Part shown: in pieces, positions 48,557-59,354 of the stretch
Layout: every line of letters starts with the position of its first letter
How positions within the stretch are numbered: position 1 is the stretch's first letter
Source: CAWAMR01 sp963783095
Lineage (GTDB): Bacteria > Planctomycetota > Planctomycetia > Gemmatales > Gemmataceae
Assembly (NCBI GenBank): GCA_963783095.1
Contig: CAWAMR010000014.1
Location: 682,001 to 746,000, forward strand
DNA: 64,000 bases
Direction of reading: 5' to 3'
Position numbers and translations under genes: made by a program
Notes under the pieces: model-generated
Database searches by the model: none
Seen by the model: only the letters and a program-made list of their open reading frames with translations
Told to the model about the DNA's origin: nothing

Positions 48557-50092
48557 TCAACCCCCCTTCACCCGGCCCAAGAATTCCTTCAATCCGCGCT
48601 GATACGTATCGCGCCATTCCGCAATCGGAGCCACCGAATCGCGGAAGCGCACCATCGTCGCTACCGCATCGGCCACCGTGTAACGCCTGCTAATCCCTCT
48701 TTGCTTGCGGGTGTAATTTTCAAAACCTGCCAGCGCCACGACCGCGCCACCCAGCGCCGGTCCTTCATTCGATATCAGGCGCTCTAACGGGTGATCCAGC
48801 ACCGAGGCCAGAATCTCACACATCAATCCGCTTTGAGCGATTCCTCCGGAAACCGTAATCCGCGTGATGGTTTGTCCAGCGCCGGCATGTTCCTTCACTC
48901 CCAACCCGATCAAATACGCGAGCGCTCTGAGCGCAGCGCGAAAACGGACGCCCGGATCGCCAGGCTTCCCCGTCAACCATTCCAGCCTTGGAGCGTGTAC
49001 CCCAATCGAAGGCTCCGAGAGAATAAACGGCAATACCGCGATACCATTACATCCCGGCGGAACTGCTCGTGCCGACTTTTCCAGTGCAGCCCAATCGGGT
49101 TTCGGCCCGACGATCCGATCCAGGAATTGAGCCCCGTTGCTGTAGCAGCGCATCCACAGGTAAGGCCCCCAGTTGAGTCTCATCACGTCGAGCGATCCCG
49201 ATGCGGGCATTCGATTCGATGAGGAATTGACGACCGCTGAGTTCCCAAGAATCACGGCCACCTGCCCGTCATCCACCGCGCCGCCGCCCACCAATCCCGC
49301 GGCTTGATCGTCGAGCGTCGGGAACAAATAGGGTCGGCAGCCGCCGGGCAATCCGCCTTCGATGGCGACATGATCGGCCAGTACGCCGATCGGTTCATTC
49401 ATGTCGATGATGCGCGGCAAGGCATTCCAGGCCATCTCTCGATAGGTCGGACTCTCCAGACATCCGAGCATCGCGCGCGACCATTGATTGCTGCGAAAAT
49501 CCATGATCCCCGTCGACGCAGCGGAGGAAACGCTGGTCACATCGAATCGTCCGGTCAGATACCCTGCCGCCAATGGGCCGTGCGGCAGAATGCGCACGGT
49601 CTTCTTCCAGCTGAGTTCGGGAAGCGTCTCTTCGTCCTTGACCAGATGACTGAGGCTATAGCGAATCGCCCAAGGCCCGCCAATCAACGATTCCACTTTT
49701 TCCGGCCCGCCAAGCCGGGCAAGACCCTTGTTGTGATAGGTCGCCAGCGTCTGATCGTTCCAGCAGATCGCCCGGCGAACCTGGTTGTGGCATGCATCGA
49801 TTCGTCCGGCGGTGTGATGCGTTGCCGAAATGCCTCCCGCAAGCCAGTGGTGTAGCCGGCCTTGCTTGCGCAAATCTGCTGCGATGGCCCGGACGCTGGC
49901 GCGCGCCTGTCCTTCCAACTGCATCAGGTTCAACTCCGAGACGCCGCCCTCGGACCAGAGATCGGTCGGCATGCGAACCTCGGCAATGACTTCGCCCTGA
50001 AGGTCGAACGCCAGGGCCTTGACAGCTCCCGTACTGAAATCCCAGCCGATGATGAGACTTTCCGGACTGACACAACGGAGAGGTTCGCTCAT
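48557..50092 (-). CDS. FGGY-family carbohydrate kinase
   Basis: An intact 511-residue kinase: LIIGWDFSTGAVKALAFDLQGEVIAE (phosphate 1), ICWNDQT, TGIMDFRSNQWSRAM, PYLFPTLDDQAAGLVGGGAVDDGQVAVILGNSAVV, WMRCYSNGAQFLDRI and RITVSGGIAQSGLMCEILASVLDHPLERL (adenosine motif). It phosphorylates a sugar or polyol. The overall form is closest to xylulokinase-like members, but the substrate cannot be set from sequence. ATG 50092; a single gene divergent to DinB. Confidence 0.92.
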   Translation of the reverse strand: MSEPLRCVSPESLIIGWDFSTGAVKALAFDLQGEVIAEVRMPTDLWSEGGVSELNLMQLEGQARASVRAIAADLRKQGRLHHWLAGGISATHHTAGRIDACHNQVRRAICWNDQTLATYHNKGLARLGGPEKVESLIGGPWAIRYSLSHLVKDEETLPELSWKKTVRILPHGPLAAGYLTGRFDVTSVSSAASTGIMDFRSNQWSRAMLGCLESPTYREMAWNALPRIIDMNEPIGVLADHVAIEGGLPGGCRPYLFPTLDDQAAGLVGGGAVDDGQVAVILGNSAVVNSSSNRMPASGSLDVMRLNWGPYLWMRCYSNGAQFLDRIVGPKPDWAALEKSARAVPPGCNGIAVLPFILSEPSIGVHAPRLEWLTGKPGDPGVRFRAALRALAYLIGLGVKEHAGAGQTITRITVSGGIAQSGLMCEILASVLDHPLERLISNEGPALGGAVVALAGFENYTRKQRGISRRYTVADAVATMVRFRDSVAPIAEWRDTYQRGLKEFLGRVKGG

Positions 50093-50186
50093 GAAGATTC
50101 CTCAAGGGGCACTCGCCGAAGGCAGGAGCGCCTGATAGTATGTTGACGGGTGAACAGTGATCTCATTTCCTTTATGGGGTAATTCC

Positions 50187-50678
50187 ATGAACGCCAAGGA
50201 CGCTATTCGACAAGCCTCGGGGCTGGGTACTAATTTGGTTACCGCAGCGCTGGGTGATCTCACGGATGCCGAGTTGTTGATCAGGCCCGCGCCCAACGCC
50301 AATCACATTGCCTGGCAAATCGGCCATCTCATCGAATCGCAAGCAAAATTCCACAACGACCTGCCTGGTGTGACTACGGTGGAACTTCCGAAGGGTTTCG
50401 CCGAGAAGCACGCCAAGGAAACGTCCACGGTCGATACTCCCTCAGCGTTTTACACGAAAGCCGAGTATTTGGCCCTGTTCGAGAAAGTTCAGTCTGCCAC
50501 GCTCAAGGCACTGGATTCACTTCCCGATTCGGCCCTGGAAACGCCAACCAAAGGTCCGATGGCATCGTTTGCTCCGACGCTGGGCGCAATGTTTGTGGTG
50601 ATGGCGACACACCCGATCATGCACATGGGACAATTCTCAGTTTTGCGCCGAAAGCTCGGCAAGCCGGTTCTTTTCTAA
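50187..50678 (+). CDS. DinB-family metal-binding protein
   Basis: A 163-residue four-helix protein: NHIAWQIGHLIESQAKF and THPIMHMGQFSVLRRKLG carry the His residues of the DinB/YfiT metal site. Members act as bacillithiol- or mycothiol-type S-transferases or hydrolases. Start ATG 50187 (the upstream TTATGG frame lacks a ribosome-binding site). Intact. Confidence 0.9.
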   Translation: MNAKDAIRQASGLGTNLVTAALGDLTDAELLIRPAPNANHIAWQIGHLIESQAKFHNDLPGVTTVELPKGFAEKHAKETSTVDTPSAFYTKAEYLALFEKVQSATLKALDSLPDSALETPTKGPMASFAPTLGAMFVVMATHPIMHMGQFSVLRRKLGKPVLF

Positions 50679-50996
50679 AGGGTTTTAAGCGTAGTCCGGA
50701 CACTCCGCGGCGAACGTCTTTTCTTGCCGCTGGGCGGCGTAAAACCTTACTCCATCGGGGCCGTCGAATCTCCGCCATTCCCGGCGGAGAAAAGTGTTCA
50801 ATACGTTCTGAGAGTGACAGAGCAAAGCCGCGGAGCGGCAAGAGAAATTGCCTCGCTTGACCTATCGGGCAAAAGATATTTCCTGATTTTCCCGGATCGC
50901 AACTTTGACGTACACGGGGTACAATTGCCAGGGCTGCTCCTCACTCCCAGGATTACGTTTATCCCATTATCATCGACCCAACATCGAACCCTTGAA

Positions 50997-53413
50997 ATGC
51001 TTTCCTGGTTTCTCCAACAATGCGATGCCGATTCCTCGTTCGTTCAGAACCCCAACAGCGTCACGTACCACTTTGAAACACCCGCGTTTCTTTTCTATGG
51101 TTTGCCGCTCGTCGCCGTTCTGGGGTCCTTCATCTTCTGGCGGCAACGCCGTAACCTTCGCAGCGCTCCTCTATCCTTGATCCTGTCCTTGACCACATGC
51201 CGGGTCGTGATTCTTGCCCTGCTGGTCGTTGTCCTGGCGTCGCCGTTCGTGCGCCGAACCGATGTCGAGGAAAAGAAACCGATCGTCGCCATTCTCTTCG
51301 ATGATTCGCAGAGTATGGGCCTGGCTTCAGGCTCGTTTGAAGGAGCGGATGAGACCGTTCGCAAACTGGCGATCGCAGCGGGCTATCAGATTGCTGCAAC
51401 AGGACTCGATCCCTCCGTGCGCAAGGAGTTCAACGACAAAACCCGCGCCAAGCTGGTGCAAACCATCGTGCAAGCCCAAAAAGCACAATTGTTGGAACCT
51501 CTCGCCAAGAAATACGAATTGCGGTTCTATCGGTTTGGCCGAGATGCCCGGCGAATCAGCGTCGATCCCGTCCAATGGGAATTACCGGAACCCGCAGCTG
51601 ATGGTTCCGGAACCCATATCGCCGATTCCGTATTGAAAGTCATGGCCGAGGCAGCGGGCCGGCCCGTCGCGGGTTTGATCCTCTTTTCGGACGGTGAAAA
51701 CACCGGTGGCCAACCCCTGACAAAAGCCTCCGACGAGTGCCTGGCAAAATCGACGCCCCTGTTCGCCTTGCCTGCGGGCAGCGGTGCCAAATCAAAGGAT
51801 GTCTCGATCGTCGATCTGTCGACGGCAGGGCAGGTGACGCTGGGCGATACTGCCCGTGTCGGCGTGGTCATTGAATCGACCGGTTACGAAGGCAAGACCG
51901 TCAAGCTCGAACTCTTCGATGGGACCGCCCTGCTCGATACCAAGGAAATCACGCTGCGCGGCGGCAGAACAACAGCAAGTCGAGATGGCGTTCGTTGCCA
52001 AACAGCCGGGCTCGCGGATTCTTTCCGTCAACATCAAACCATTCGCGGATGAGGATCAAAAAGAGAACAATCGCGACACGACCATGTTGCGGGTCTCCGA
52101 TGAGAAGATCAAGGTTCTCTACATCGAAGGATTGCCGCGCTGGGATTTTCGCTTTTTGAAAAACGCCATGCGCAGAGATCAGGGGTTGGCGGGCCGGTCG
52201 GGCAATCATCCGGAAATCGTTCTCGAAACCGAATGGCGCAGGCTGCCCGATGCCGATCGAGCCAAGGTTTTGCCGCAGACGATCGAAGAACTTTCCGCCT
52301 ATCATACGGTGATTCTCGGCGATGCCTCCGCGAAAGTGCTCAACGATCGTTTTCTCGCTTTGCTCATGCAGGCCGTGCGCAAAAAGGCGTGGGTGTCTTG
52401 ATCGAGGCCGGGCCTTATGCCATGCCCCACGGTTTTGGCAACAAGATCGCAGAATTGCTGCCCGTACAACTTGAAAACAATCCCGGCGGATTGCTCGCCC
52501 CAACCGCCCGCCTTTTCAAGGTGGAACTGACGCCCGATGGGTCGCTCAATGATGTCATGAAGCTCTACGACGATTCGGGACGCAATCAGTCGGCGTGGTC
52601 GCAGATGTTACCCTATTCATGGTGTATCGCTGCCAGCCGGCCCCAGGCGGGCGCAACGGTTCTGGCCTGGAACCCAGCTGTCGAAAATAGTTATGGAAAG
52701 CTCCCTCTCATCTCGCATCACCTGTTCGGCAAGGGTCGAGTGATGCTGGTGGGGATGGATTCCACCTGGCTGTGGCGTCAAAATGTCGCGGATCGTTTCT
52801 TCTATAAGTTTTGGGGCCAGTCGATTCGGTTCGTGGCACGCAAAGACGATACGAAAAAGAGGAAAAGTACTATCGAACTCAGCCCCATCCCACCTCGGAT
52901 CAAGGAATCGGTGGAGGTCGAATTGAATGCCTTTACGGATGCCGGTACACCGGTTCAAAAAAACCAGCTCAGCATCGATGTTGTCGGGCCCGCCTTCCGA
53001 AGCACGGTCACGGTGGAACGCGATCCCGATAAGAAGGGACACTATAAGGGTAAAATGGAGTTCCCGTCATTGGGTGACTATCGTCTCAACTATGGCGTCG
53101 GGGCCGGACTGGATGCGGCGGAATTGACGATTGCCGTTCGTCGTTCACCGGAGGAATTGCGTTATCCCTTTGTGAACCGCGCGAAACTCAAACAGCTTGC
53201 GGAAGCTACGCCAGGCGGTCAAATGCTTGAACTCTCCGACGAAACCTGGGTGAAAACGATTGTTTCGGCGATCGAAAAGTCGCAATTCGAAGACGCGCCG
53301 GGAAAGAAAATCAACGAACCCATACCATCTGGGATAACTGGATGTTGTTGACGATATTGGTCTGTGTCTATTCGCTCGATATTGCACTACGTCGAATGGC
53401 GGGATTATCGTGA
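50997..53413 (+). CDS. Large membrane-anchored vWA/glutamine-amidotransferase-like protein, frameshifted
   Basis: Two N-terminal transmembrane helices (FLFYGLPLVAVLGSFIFW, VVILALLVVVLASPFV) precede a vWA domain (VAILFDDSQSMGLASG with the MIDAS DxSxS, AGLILFSDGENTGGQPLTK). A Rossmann-like amidotransferase-type region follows (IKVLYIEGLPRWDFRFLKNAM, YHTVILGDASAKVL, GVGVLIEAGPYAMPHGFGN, MLVGMDSTWLWRQN), then beta-rich domains and a last helix (WMLLTILVCVYSLDIALRRMAG). Such proteins accompany BatA/MoxR clusters in planctomycetes; none is adjacent. Frames change near 51960, 52395 and 53335. The start is uncertain; ATG 50997 is the first reasonable one. Confidence 0.75.
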
Positions 53414-53529
53414 CCAAACCTGCAACTCCGAAAATGGGGGTGCTTTGTACATCGATGATCGCAAAGGCAAACGAACGAATTGCCGAATTTCGTGCTTCCA
53501 AGAAACTTCGCCTCAATCCAACGATTATT

Positions 53530-53610
53530 GATTTGATATTCTGGCGAAGTTACTTTCAGATGAGGGCCCGTGATCGGTGCATACGCTACAAATTGCTACA
53601 CAATTTGGAG
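53530..53610 (-). repeat. Two-block dispersed repeat, copy 2
   Basis: On the minus strand TGTAGCAATTTGTAGC, an unconserved spacer of about 33 nt, then AACTTCGCCAGAATATCAAATCAATAATCGTT. This matches the order and spacing of copy 1 (14545-14640). It spans the gap between the vWA protein and the aminotransferase and overlaps the last codons of the latter. Confidence 0.7.
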
Positions 53611-54881
53611 TATCGAAGTATCCGCGTCGGATTGAGGAGCCATCCCGATGCTCAACGCAATGACGAACTCTTCCAGCCTGGCCAATCCCTCGCGGAGTCG
53701 GCCTTCGTCAGCGGCGAAGCTGATGCGAATGTAGTCTTTCCCCGATGGCCCGAAAGGTTCGCCGGGATTGACCAGAACACGTTTCGCTGCCATCAATCGA
53801 TCGCTGAATTGCTTTCCGGGCAAACCGAATGACGAGATGTCCACCCAGAAAAAGTAGCCGGCGGAGGTCCAGATGGCGTGAAGTCCCATCCCGTGCAGCC
53901 TTTCGTAGACGTAACGCCTTCGGCCCGCGAATTCATCGTGAATGGCGGCAATCGTGGCTTTGCCGTTGCGAAGGGCAGTCAAGGCGACGTGTTGCGCCAG
54001 CGGCGAAACGAAGGGAGCAGCCATCGAGGCCGTCAGCGTACACGCTTGAAGCAAGTGACGGTTGCCCATGAGCCAGCCTACCCGCGCGGCCGATAGACCG
54101 TGACTTTTGCTGAAGCTGCCTGCGATCAAAAGGCGGTTCTCGGCTGCGGGTAATGACGTTAGGTGGACCCGAGGGGATTCCGGTCTGAATGCCCCGAAGG
54201 ATTCATCCAGATAGATCAATACATCGTATTTTTTCGCCCAGAAAGCGATTTGTTCGAGATCTTCGACGCTGAAGACGCCGCCGGTGGGATTGCAGGGATC
54301 GTTGAGAATCAGCATTCTGCGCCGCGCATGGAACGTGTGAATTGATCCAGGGGAAAGCGTATTTGTCCCTCTTCCAGATGGGTTGGCACCCAGCGGATTT
54401 TCGCCCGGCGATGGCGCAGCCCGATCGGGAAAATGGGCGATGTTGGATCCATTAACACTACGCGCGAGCCGGGATTGATAAAAGTGTCGATGGCAGTTGC
54501 GAACGCCCCGGTGGCACCGTGAGTGACGAGGATTTCATCGGTGGAGTGCAACCCTGGTCCGAAACTCTCTCGGCGCGTCGAGAGAATGGCTTCCCGAAGT
54601 TCCGGCAGACCCCAGGCCGGCAGCGGACGATGATCGTTGATGCCGCGCAATGCGCCGAGCGGCAACTCGCAGCGCGGCGAGCCGAGCGCAAGGTTGATGG
54701 AGTCCGGACCCTGGACATCGGGAAAGAGTGTTGGATCGAGAAGCTCGTGGAGCGGACAACTAAGTGTCCTGTCGCTGAAGTAGCGCAGGAACGACTCACC
54801 GCCGTTGAGGAGCCGGCGAACGGAGGGCAGAAAGCGGGCGATCCCCGTGCGTACGAGAAGTCGATTCCAGAACAATGACAT
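53596..54881 (-). CDS. Pyridoxal-phosphate aminotransferase class I/II, one frameshift
   Basis: ATG 54881 (GGAGG 5 nt upstream) opens a PLP-fold aminotransferase: INLALGSPRCELP, LPAWGLPELREAI, TDEILVTHGATGAFATAIDTF, NDPCNPTGGVFSVEDLEQI, YDVLIYLDESFGAF and the Schiff-base Lys in AGSFSKSHGLSAARVGWLMG. The last domain has FFWVDISSFGLPGKQFSD and RISFAADEGRLREGLARL. One frame change occurs near 54312 (MRGA joins RMLILNDP). It is an aspartate-aminotransferase-like enzyme; substrate not predictable. Confidence 0.9.
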
Positions 54882-54908
54882 GGCGGCCTCCTGCCAAGTG
54901 TAGCGGAG

Positions 54909-55155
54909 TGCATGACATGAATTGCACACATTGCGTCGCTCAAGCGTCGCTACGCGACGCCGGAATCTTGCCTGGACTTATCCGGGCGTTAAAACGCCCG
55001 GCTACCTTCGCATAGCCGCTACGCGGCGACCAGTAACCGCGTAGCGGTTGGTTGAAGGTAGCCGGGTGTTTTAACACCCGGAAAATCGGATGCCAGCGCG
55101 TTTCTGCGTCGCCGTAGCGACGCTTGAGTTGCAATGCACAAACCATGTCATGCAC
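54909..55155. repeat. 247-bp nested palindromic element
   Basis: Outer arms GTGCATGACATG (54909) and CATGTCATGCAC (55144) bracket several nested stems: AAGCGTCGCTACGCGACG against CGTCGCCGTAGCGACGCTT, CGGCTACCTTC against GAAGGTAGCCG, AGCCGCTACGCGG against CCGCGTAGCGGTT, and the self-palindromes CCGGGCGTTAAAACGCCCGG and CCGGGTGTTTTAACACCCGG. As RNA or cruciform it would form a many-armed figure. There are no genes inside. Confidence 0.85.
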
Positions 55156-55244
55156 CCAGGGTGGGGTATTCGGTTTGGCATTGTGACAGGTACGGGGAAT
55201 CAGGGCAAGATGAGCTGGGTTCGATCGAACCAAACAGACCACCT

Positions 55245-55371
55245 GATTCTTCATCTTCATCTTCATCTTCATCCTCATCCTCATCCTCATCCTCATCCTC
55301 ATTCTCATTCTAATCAAATGTTCATAAGCGCATGAATTAGAATAAGATGAAGATGAGGATGAGGATGAGGT
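55245..55371. repeat. CATCYT hexamer tracts facing each other
   Basis: A CTTCAT/CCTCAT hexamer tract (about 55245-55306), then ATTCTAAT, a 21-nt gap, ATTAGAAT and a GATGAGGATGAG tract (55344-55371). The two purine/pyrimidine tracts are complementary. It precedes the GT39-like gene. Confidence 0.85.
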
Positions 55372-55481
55372 GCGGGGATCAGAGCAAGATGAACCGAAAC
55401 GGGCTGGACAATTTAGGCGAATCGGTTATCTCTGGTAAACCTCGATGATCGGGAGATTGAAGGGTTCCGGAGAGCGATAGC

Positions 55482-57219
55482 ATGGATGCGAAGTTGAATG
55501 AACGACCCTGGTTCGATCTCGCCTGGCTCCTTTTCTGGGGCACGCTTTCTTCGATCTGGTGTCTCAGCGCTGCCTCTCGACTCAGCGGAACCTTCGATGA
55601 GCCTGTCTATCTCAGACAGGGTCTGGAATCCTGGCGCTCGGGCAGTTACCACGCACTTCTGCGGGTTGGGACGATGCCTCTTCCGATCGATGTAGAAACA
55701 CTCCCGCTCTATATCTGGGAGCGCTTCCGGGGCGTCGAGTTCGATCCTGCTGCCGACTTCGATCGACTTATCCCCGTGGCGCGCGACCAATCTCCTTTTC
55801 TGGTGGCTGCTCCTGATTTACGGATACCGGCTCGGCCGACTATTCGGCGACCGATGGGGTGGTCGACTGACGGTGCTCTTGCTGGCCTGCGAACCCAATT
55901 TTCTGGCTCACGCCACCCTTGCAACCACCGACATCGCCGTGACAGGCTGCATGTTGGCCTTCGTCTACCATTTCTGGACCGGACGCGAGCAAGGCTGGCG
56001 GCGACGAATCGGGGTTCCTTCTGTGTGGTACGGCCTGGCAGTTTTGGCAAAGGCTTCGGCGTTCGTCTTTGGGCCGTTGGCCATGGTGGCGCTGGAATTC
56101 TACCGTCGCTGGTCGGCAGGGGAACTCGCTGTTCCCATCGCCTACGCTTCCGGCGGTTCACGATTGCACCGAGGATGGACGCAATTTCGGGCGTGGATCA
56201 AGAATGCCTGGCTGGTCACTTATGATTTTCGCCGCGAATTCAGGCAGATCGTATTGCTCGGCTTCGTTCTCGTGTTCGCTTACTGTCGAACCGACTTCAA
56301 GCCTCAGAAATCCTTTGTGCAATGGTCCAATAACCTGCCCGAGAGTACGCTGCGTTCCGTGATGGTGCCGGTAGCGGAGAATCTGCGAATTTTCCCCAAT
56401 GCCGGCAAGGGGATCGTCTACCAGATCAAGCACAATATCCGAGGACATGGCGTCTATCTTTTGGGCGATTGGGATCGTCGGGCCATCTGGTATTATTTCC
56501 CCGTTGCGCTGTTGATCAAACTGACGGTGCCTATCCTGATCCTGACCGCATTTTTTGTGGTCTGCCGTCGCCGCGACCTGATCAATCCGGTGGCTACCAT
56601 CACCGGAGTGCTTCTCCTGTTCAGTCTGAATTGTCGGGTGCAGATCGGAATTCGTTTGGTTTTGCCTCTGGTTGCTTTCCTCATTACGACGTTATCGATC
56701 AGCCTGGCCCGTGCCATTCCGCGCAGCAGCCCAAATTGGCTTCCGCGCATCGCAACGGGAGTTGTAGCAGCGTTCGCGATCGTTCCGCCGTTGGCAGTCT
56801 GGCCGAATGGGTTGTCGTACATCAATGCCCTGTGGGGCGGGCCGCAGCAAGGATATCGCTATCTGAGCGACTCGAATTACGATTGGGGCCAGGGCTTGAA
56901 AGAGCTTGACGAATGGCGACAAATCCACGGGAACCATAACTTGCGCATCTGGTATTTCGGCACCGATCCCCGGATGAAGCGCAAGGACTCATTTGTCTTT
57001 TTGCATTCGCTTCCGTTACAATCGGAAGAGGATGTGAAAGCTCGAGTGGGTGGGTCGTACCTGGCGGTCGCCACCAGCATCCTGCACAACAATCCGGAAT
57101 TGACGCCGTCCACAAAAACGGTGCTGGAAGTTCTCCGCAAGAAAGAACCGATCGCACGCACGACAACTTTCTTCATCTACGACTTTACCGAACCGCGTGA
57201 TTTGGCTCAATCGCCGTGA
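55482..57219 (+). CDS. GT39/PMT-like polyprenol-dependent glycosyltransferase, frameshifted
   Basis: Starting at ATG 55482 (GGAGAG upstream), the product has an N-terminal helix and RLSGTFDEPVYLRQGLESW, whose FDEP is the acidic motif of the first periplasmic loop in PMT/ArnT-type enzymes. A frame change around 55780-55880 leads to LACEPNFLAHATLATTDIAVTGCMLAFVYHFW, further helices, and near the end LSDSNYDWGQGLKELDEW, a segment seen in these membrane proteins. About ten transmembrane segments are expected. It transfers a sugar from a lipid carrier on the periplasmic side; the acceptor is unknown. The stop overlaps the miaA start. Confidence 0.78.
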
Positions 57220-58161
57220 ATGAAACCGATCCTTTCCGCAACGCCCTGATCTTGACCGGCCCCACCGCGTCGGGAAAATCCGGCCTGGCGCTGGAACTCG
57301 CTCAGCGCATGAATGCGGAAATCATCGCGATGGATTCGATGACGCTGTATCGCGGGATGGATATCGGCACGGCAAAGCCTTCCATGCTGGACCGCGCCAC
57401 CATTCCGCATCATCTCATCGACGTCTTGGAGCCTTGGCAGTCGGGAAACGTCGCCTGGTGGTTAGCCCAGGCGGCGGAATGTTGTGCCCAAATTGAACAG
57501 CGCGGCAAACTGCCCCTGTTCGTCGGCGGCACGCCATTCTATCTCAAAGCCATATTACTCGGCTTGTTCGACAGCCCGCCTGCCGATCCCGAACTGCGCC
57601 GGCAACTCGAGGATGAAGCCGGCCGAGATGGCTCAGAATCTTTGCACGCTCGGCTCCACGCGGTCGATCCGAAGACCGCGCAACGGCTCCATTTCAATGA
57701 TGTTCGACGAGTTGTGCGGGCAATGGAGGTATGGCATCTGACCGGCAAACCGATGAGCGAATGGCAACAACAGGATTGGTGGGATCGGGCAAACTTGCCG
57801 GACCTGGCGACTGCCGACGGAGTGCCGCGCTGCCTGGTTCTTGAGATTCCGCGTGAAGAACTTTATGCCCGGATCAATCAACGGGTCGAAGAAAATGTTC
57901 GAGCAAGGATGGATCGATGAGGTTCAACAACTCCTGGCACTGCCTCAGCCGCTGAGCAAGGAAGCTTCGCAAGCGCTCGGTTATCGGGAAATCATCGAGT
58001 TTCTGGGTGGAGCGAAAGACTTGCGCACTACACTGGAGTTAATAAAGATTAGGAGCAGACAGTTTGCCAAGAGACAGTTGACGTGGTTCCGACAACTACC
58101 CAATTGTCAGAAATGTCAGCAAAATTTGACATTCGACCTTTGGCGAAAGAAAATGAAATGA
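57216..58161 (+). CDS. miaA: tRNA dimethylallyltransferase, one frameshift
   Basis: The P-loop LILTGPTASGKSGLALELA, AEIIAMDSMTLYRGMDIGTAKP, PHHLIDVLEPW, LFVGGTPFYLKAILLGLFD, HFNDVRRVVRAMEVWHLTG and, after a frame change near 57890, KMFEQGWIDEVQQLLALPQPLSKEASQALGYREIIEFL plus RQFAKRQLTWFRQ complete MiaA. It prenylates A37 of tRNAs reading UNN codons. GTG 57216 overlaps the preceding stop (GTGA). The C-terminal tail ends at the TGA 58159-58161. Confidence 0.94.
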
Positions 58162-58266
58162 TGTAATATACCAATAGGATGTTCCGAGGGATGGCGTTCA
58201 TCCATTGCCTTGCGCGTGTTCATGTCCTGAATTCCGCCCACTGTGGGATATCGACGGGGGAGACCG

Positions 58267-58989
58267 ATGAGAAGCGTGACCTTTCAGGTGTTGGAAGGCG
58301 TCGATAAAGGTCGAATCTTTCGCGAACTGGCGATACCCGTCCATATCGGGCGCGAGGAAGGCAACCACTTGCGCCTCAACGACGAGCGCGTGAGCCGATT
58401 CCACGCGAAAGTTCAACAGGAAGACGGTGACGTGATCATCACCGATCTCGAAAGCACCAACGGCACCCGCGTCAACGGCAGCCCGGTTCAAATTCGCCGC
58501 TTGCGTCCCGGCGATCAAATCAGCATCGGTCGATCCATGCTTCTGTTCGGTACGCTTGAGGAAATCGCCGCGCGCAGAGCCGCGGAGCGCAAGGCCGCTG
58601 CACGGGCTGCGGATGTGCCGGGCGGTCAAACCGTGGCCGGGACGGTTCCCGGTGACGATCTCGGTTTCAACCTGAACACTCTCGGAACGGGCAGCTTCGG
58701 CATGGAGTTGACCTTCGGCAGCAGCGAAAAGGAAATGCCGCCGTTGCCGCAGAAACTCAGCACCTCGCAAGCGGCCCGGCTCGCGGAGATTTTTGACTTC
58801 CTTCATCGCGGCCTGACCAGCGCGGTTGAGAATATCGAAGCCTCGGAAGATGGGACGATGGTGCGTATCGGCTTCGGGGAATGGCAGACGGTTCAGGCAG
58901 TTCAACTTTTCCTGGCGCGGTACATGCGCTGTTGCGGATCCCGATGGGCAAGCGGACTGAAAGATCCCTACTTGGGTTCTGGGTCGTGA
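58267..58989 (+). CDS. FHA-domain protein
   Basis: An N-terminal forkhead-associated domain (VHIGREEGNHLRLNDERVSRFHAKVQQED, DLESTNGTRVNGSPV, GDQISIG) with the phosphothreonine-binding Arg and SRxH. An Ala/Arg helix and a Gly-rich linker follow, then a small conserved helical region (LSTSQAARLAEIFDFLHRGLTSAVENI). ATG 58267 has GGGGGAG 4 nt upstream. The last 20 residues (CCGSRWASGLKDPYLG) look out of frame, so an indel near 58930 is likely. It would read out Ser/Thr kinase signals. Confidence 0.85.
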   Translation: MRSVTFQVLEGVDKGRIFRELAIPVHIGREEGNHLRLNDERVSRFHAKVQQEDGDVIITDLESTNGTRVNGSPVQIRRLRPGDQISIGRSMLLFGTLEEIAARRAAERKAAARAADVPGGQTVAGTVPGDDLGFNLNTLGTGSFGMELTFGSSEKEMPPLPQKLSTSQAARLAEIFDFLHRGLTSAVENIEASEDGTMVRIGFGEWQTVQAVQLFLARYMRCCGSRWASGLKDPYLGSGS

Positions 58990-59354
58990 CCTATGTATTT
59001 GTCAATTTCCCCGCGTCGAGTATAGCTCGTCATGAGCAATTGTTAGAGTTCAATCTCTTCCTCATTCCCTGCGCCTGGTTCAATCGTCTCGACGATGAAT
59101 TCGTCCTCGCAACCCTATCAACACCATCATAAATTTGTGCCAGCAAATTGGTGTTTGCGCGAGCATCTTAAGGCACCAAGTGAGAATCACCCATGGAAAA
59201 AAACGACCTCCGAATACAATCGGCTGCCCTGGAAGGGCGATGAAGTGTAGCCCAAGGTGAGGCTTTGCGAACCCTGGGACTTTCACTAAAACACTCGCAT
59301 CTGCGATGACCCATTGCACGGGTCCGATCCGTTCTCGTATGAAAGGAATCCTCG
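58990..59354. other. Intergenic region upstream of ahcY
   Basis: About 365 bp with no recognised gene. I looked for an SAH riboswitch because ahcY follows, but its conserved core is not visible. A small GCCCTGGAAGGGC hairpin occurs at about 59230. AAAGGA before the ahcY ATG is the ribosome-binding site. Confidence 0.45.

Noticed and set aside
53410..53832. Plus-strand ORF across the vWA/aminotransferase junction
   Set aside because: Antisense to the aminotransferase C-terminus and crosses the dispersed repeat; no protein-like features.
57890..57925. Programmed frameshift in miaA and in other split genes
   Set aside because: No slippery heptamer with downstream structure is evident, and breaks occur in many unrelated housekeeping genes, so sequence error is simpler.
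58990..59354. SAH riboswitch upstream of ahcY
   Set aside because: Expected from context, but the conserved pseudoknot core is not found by eye.
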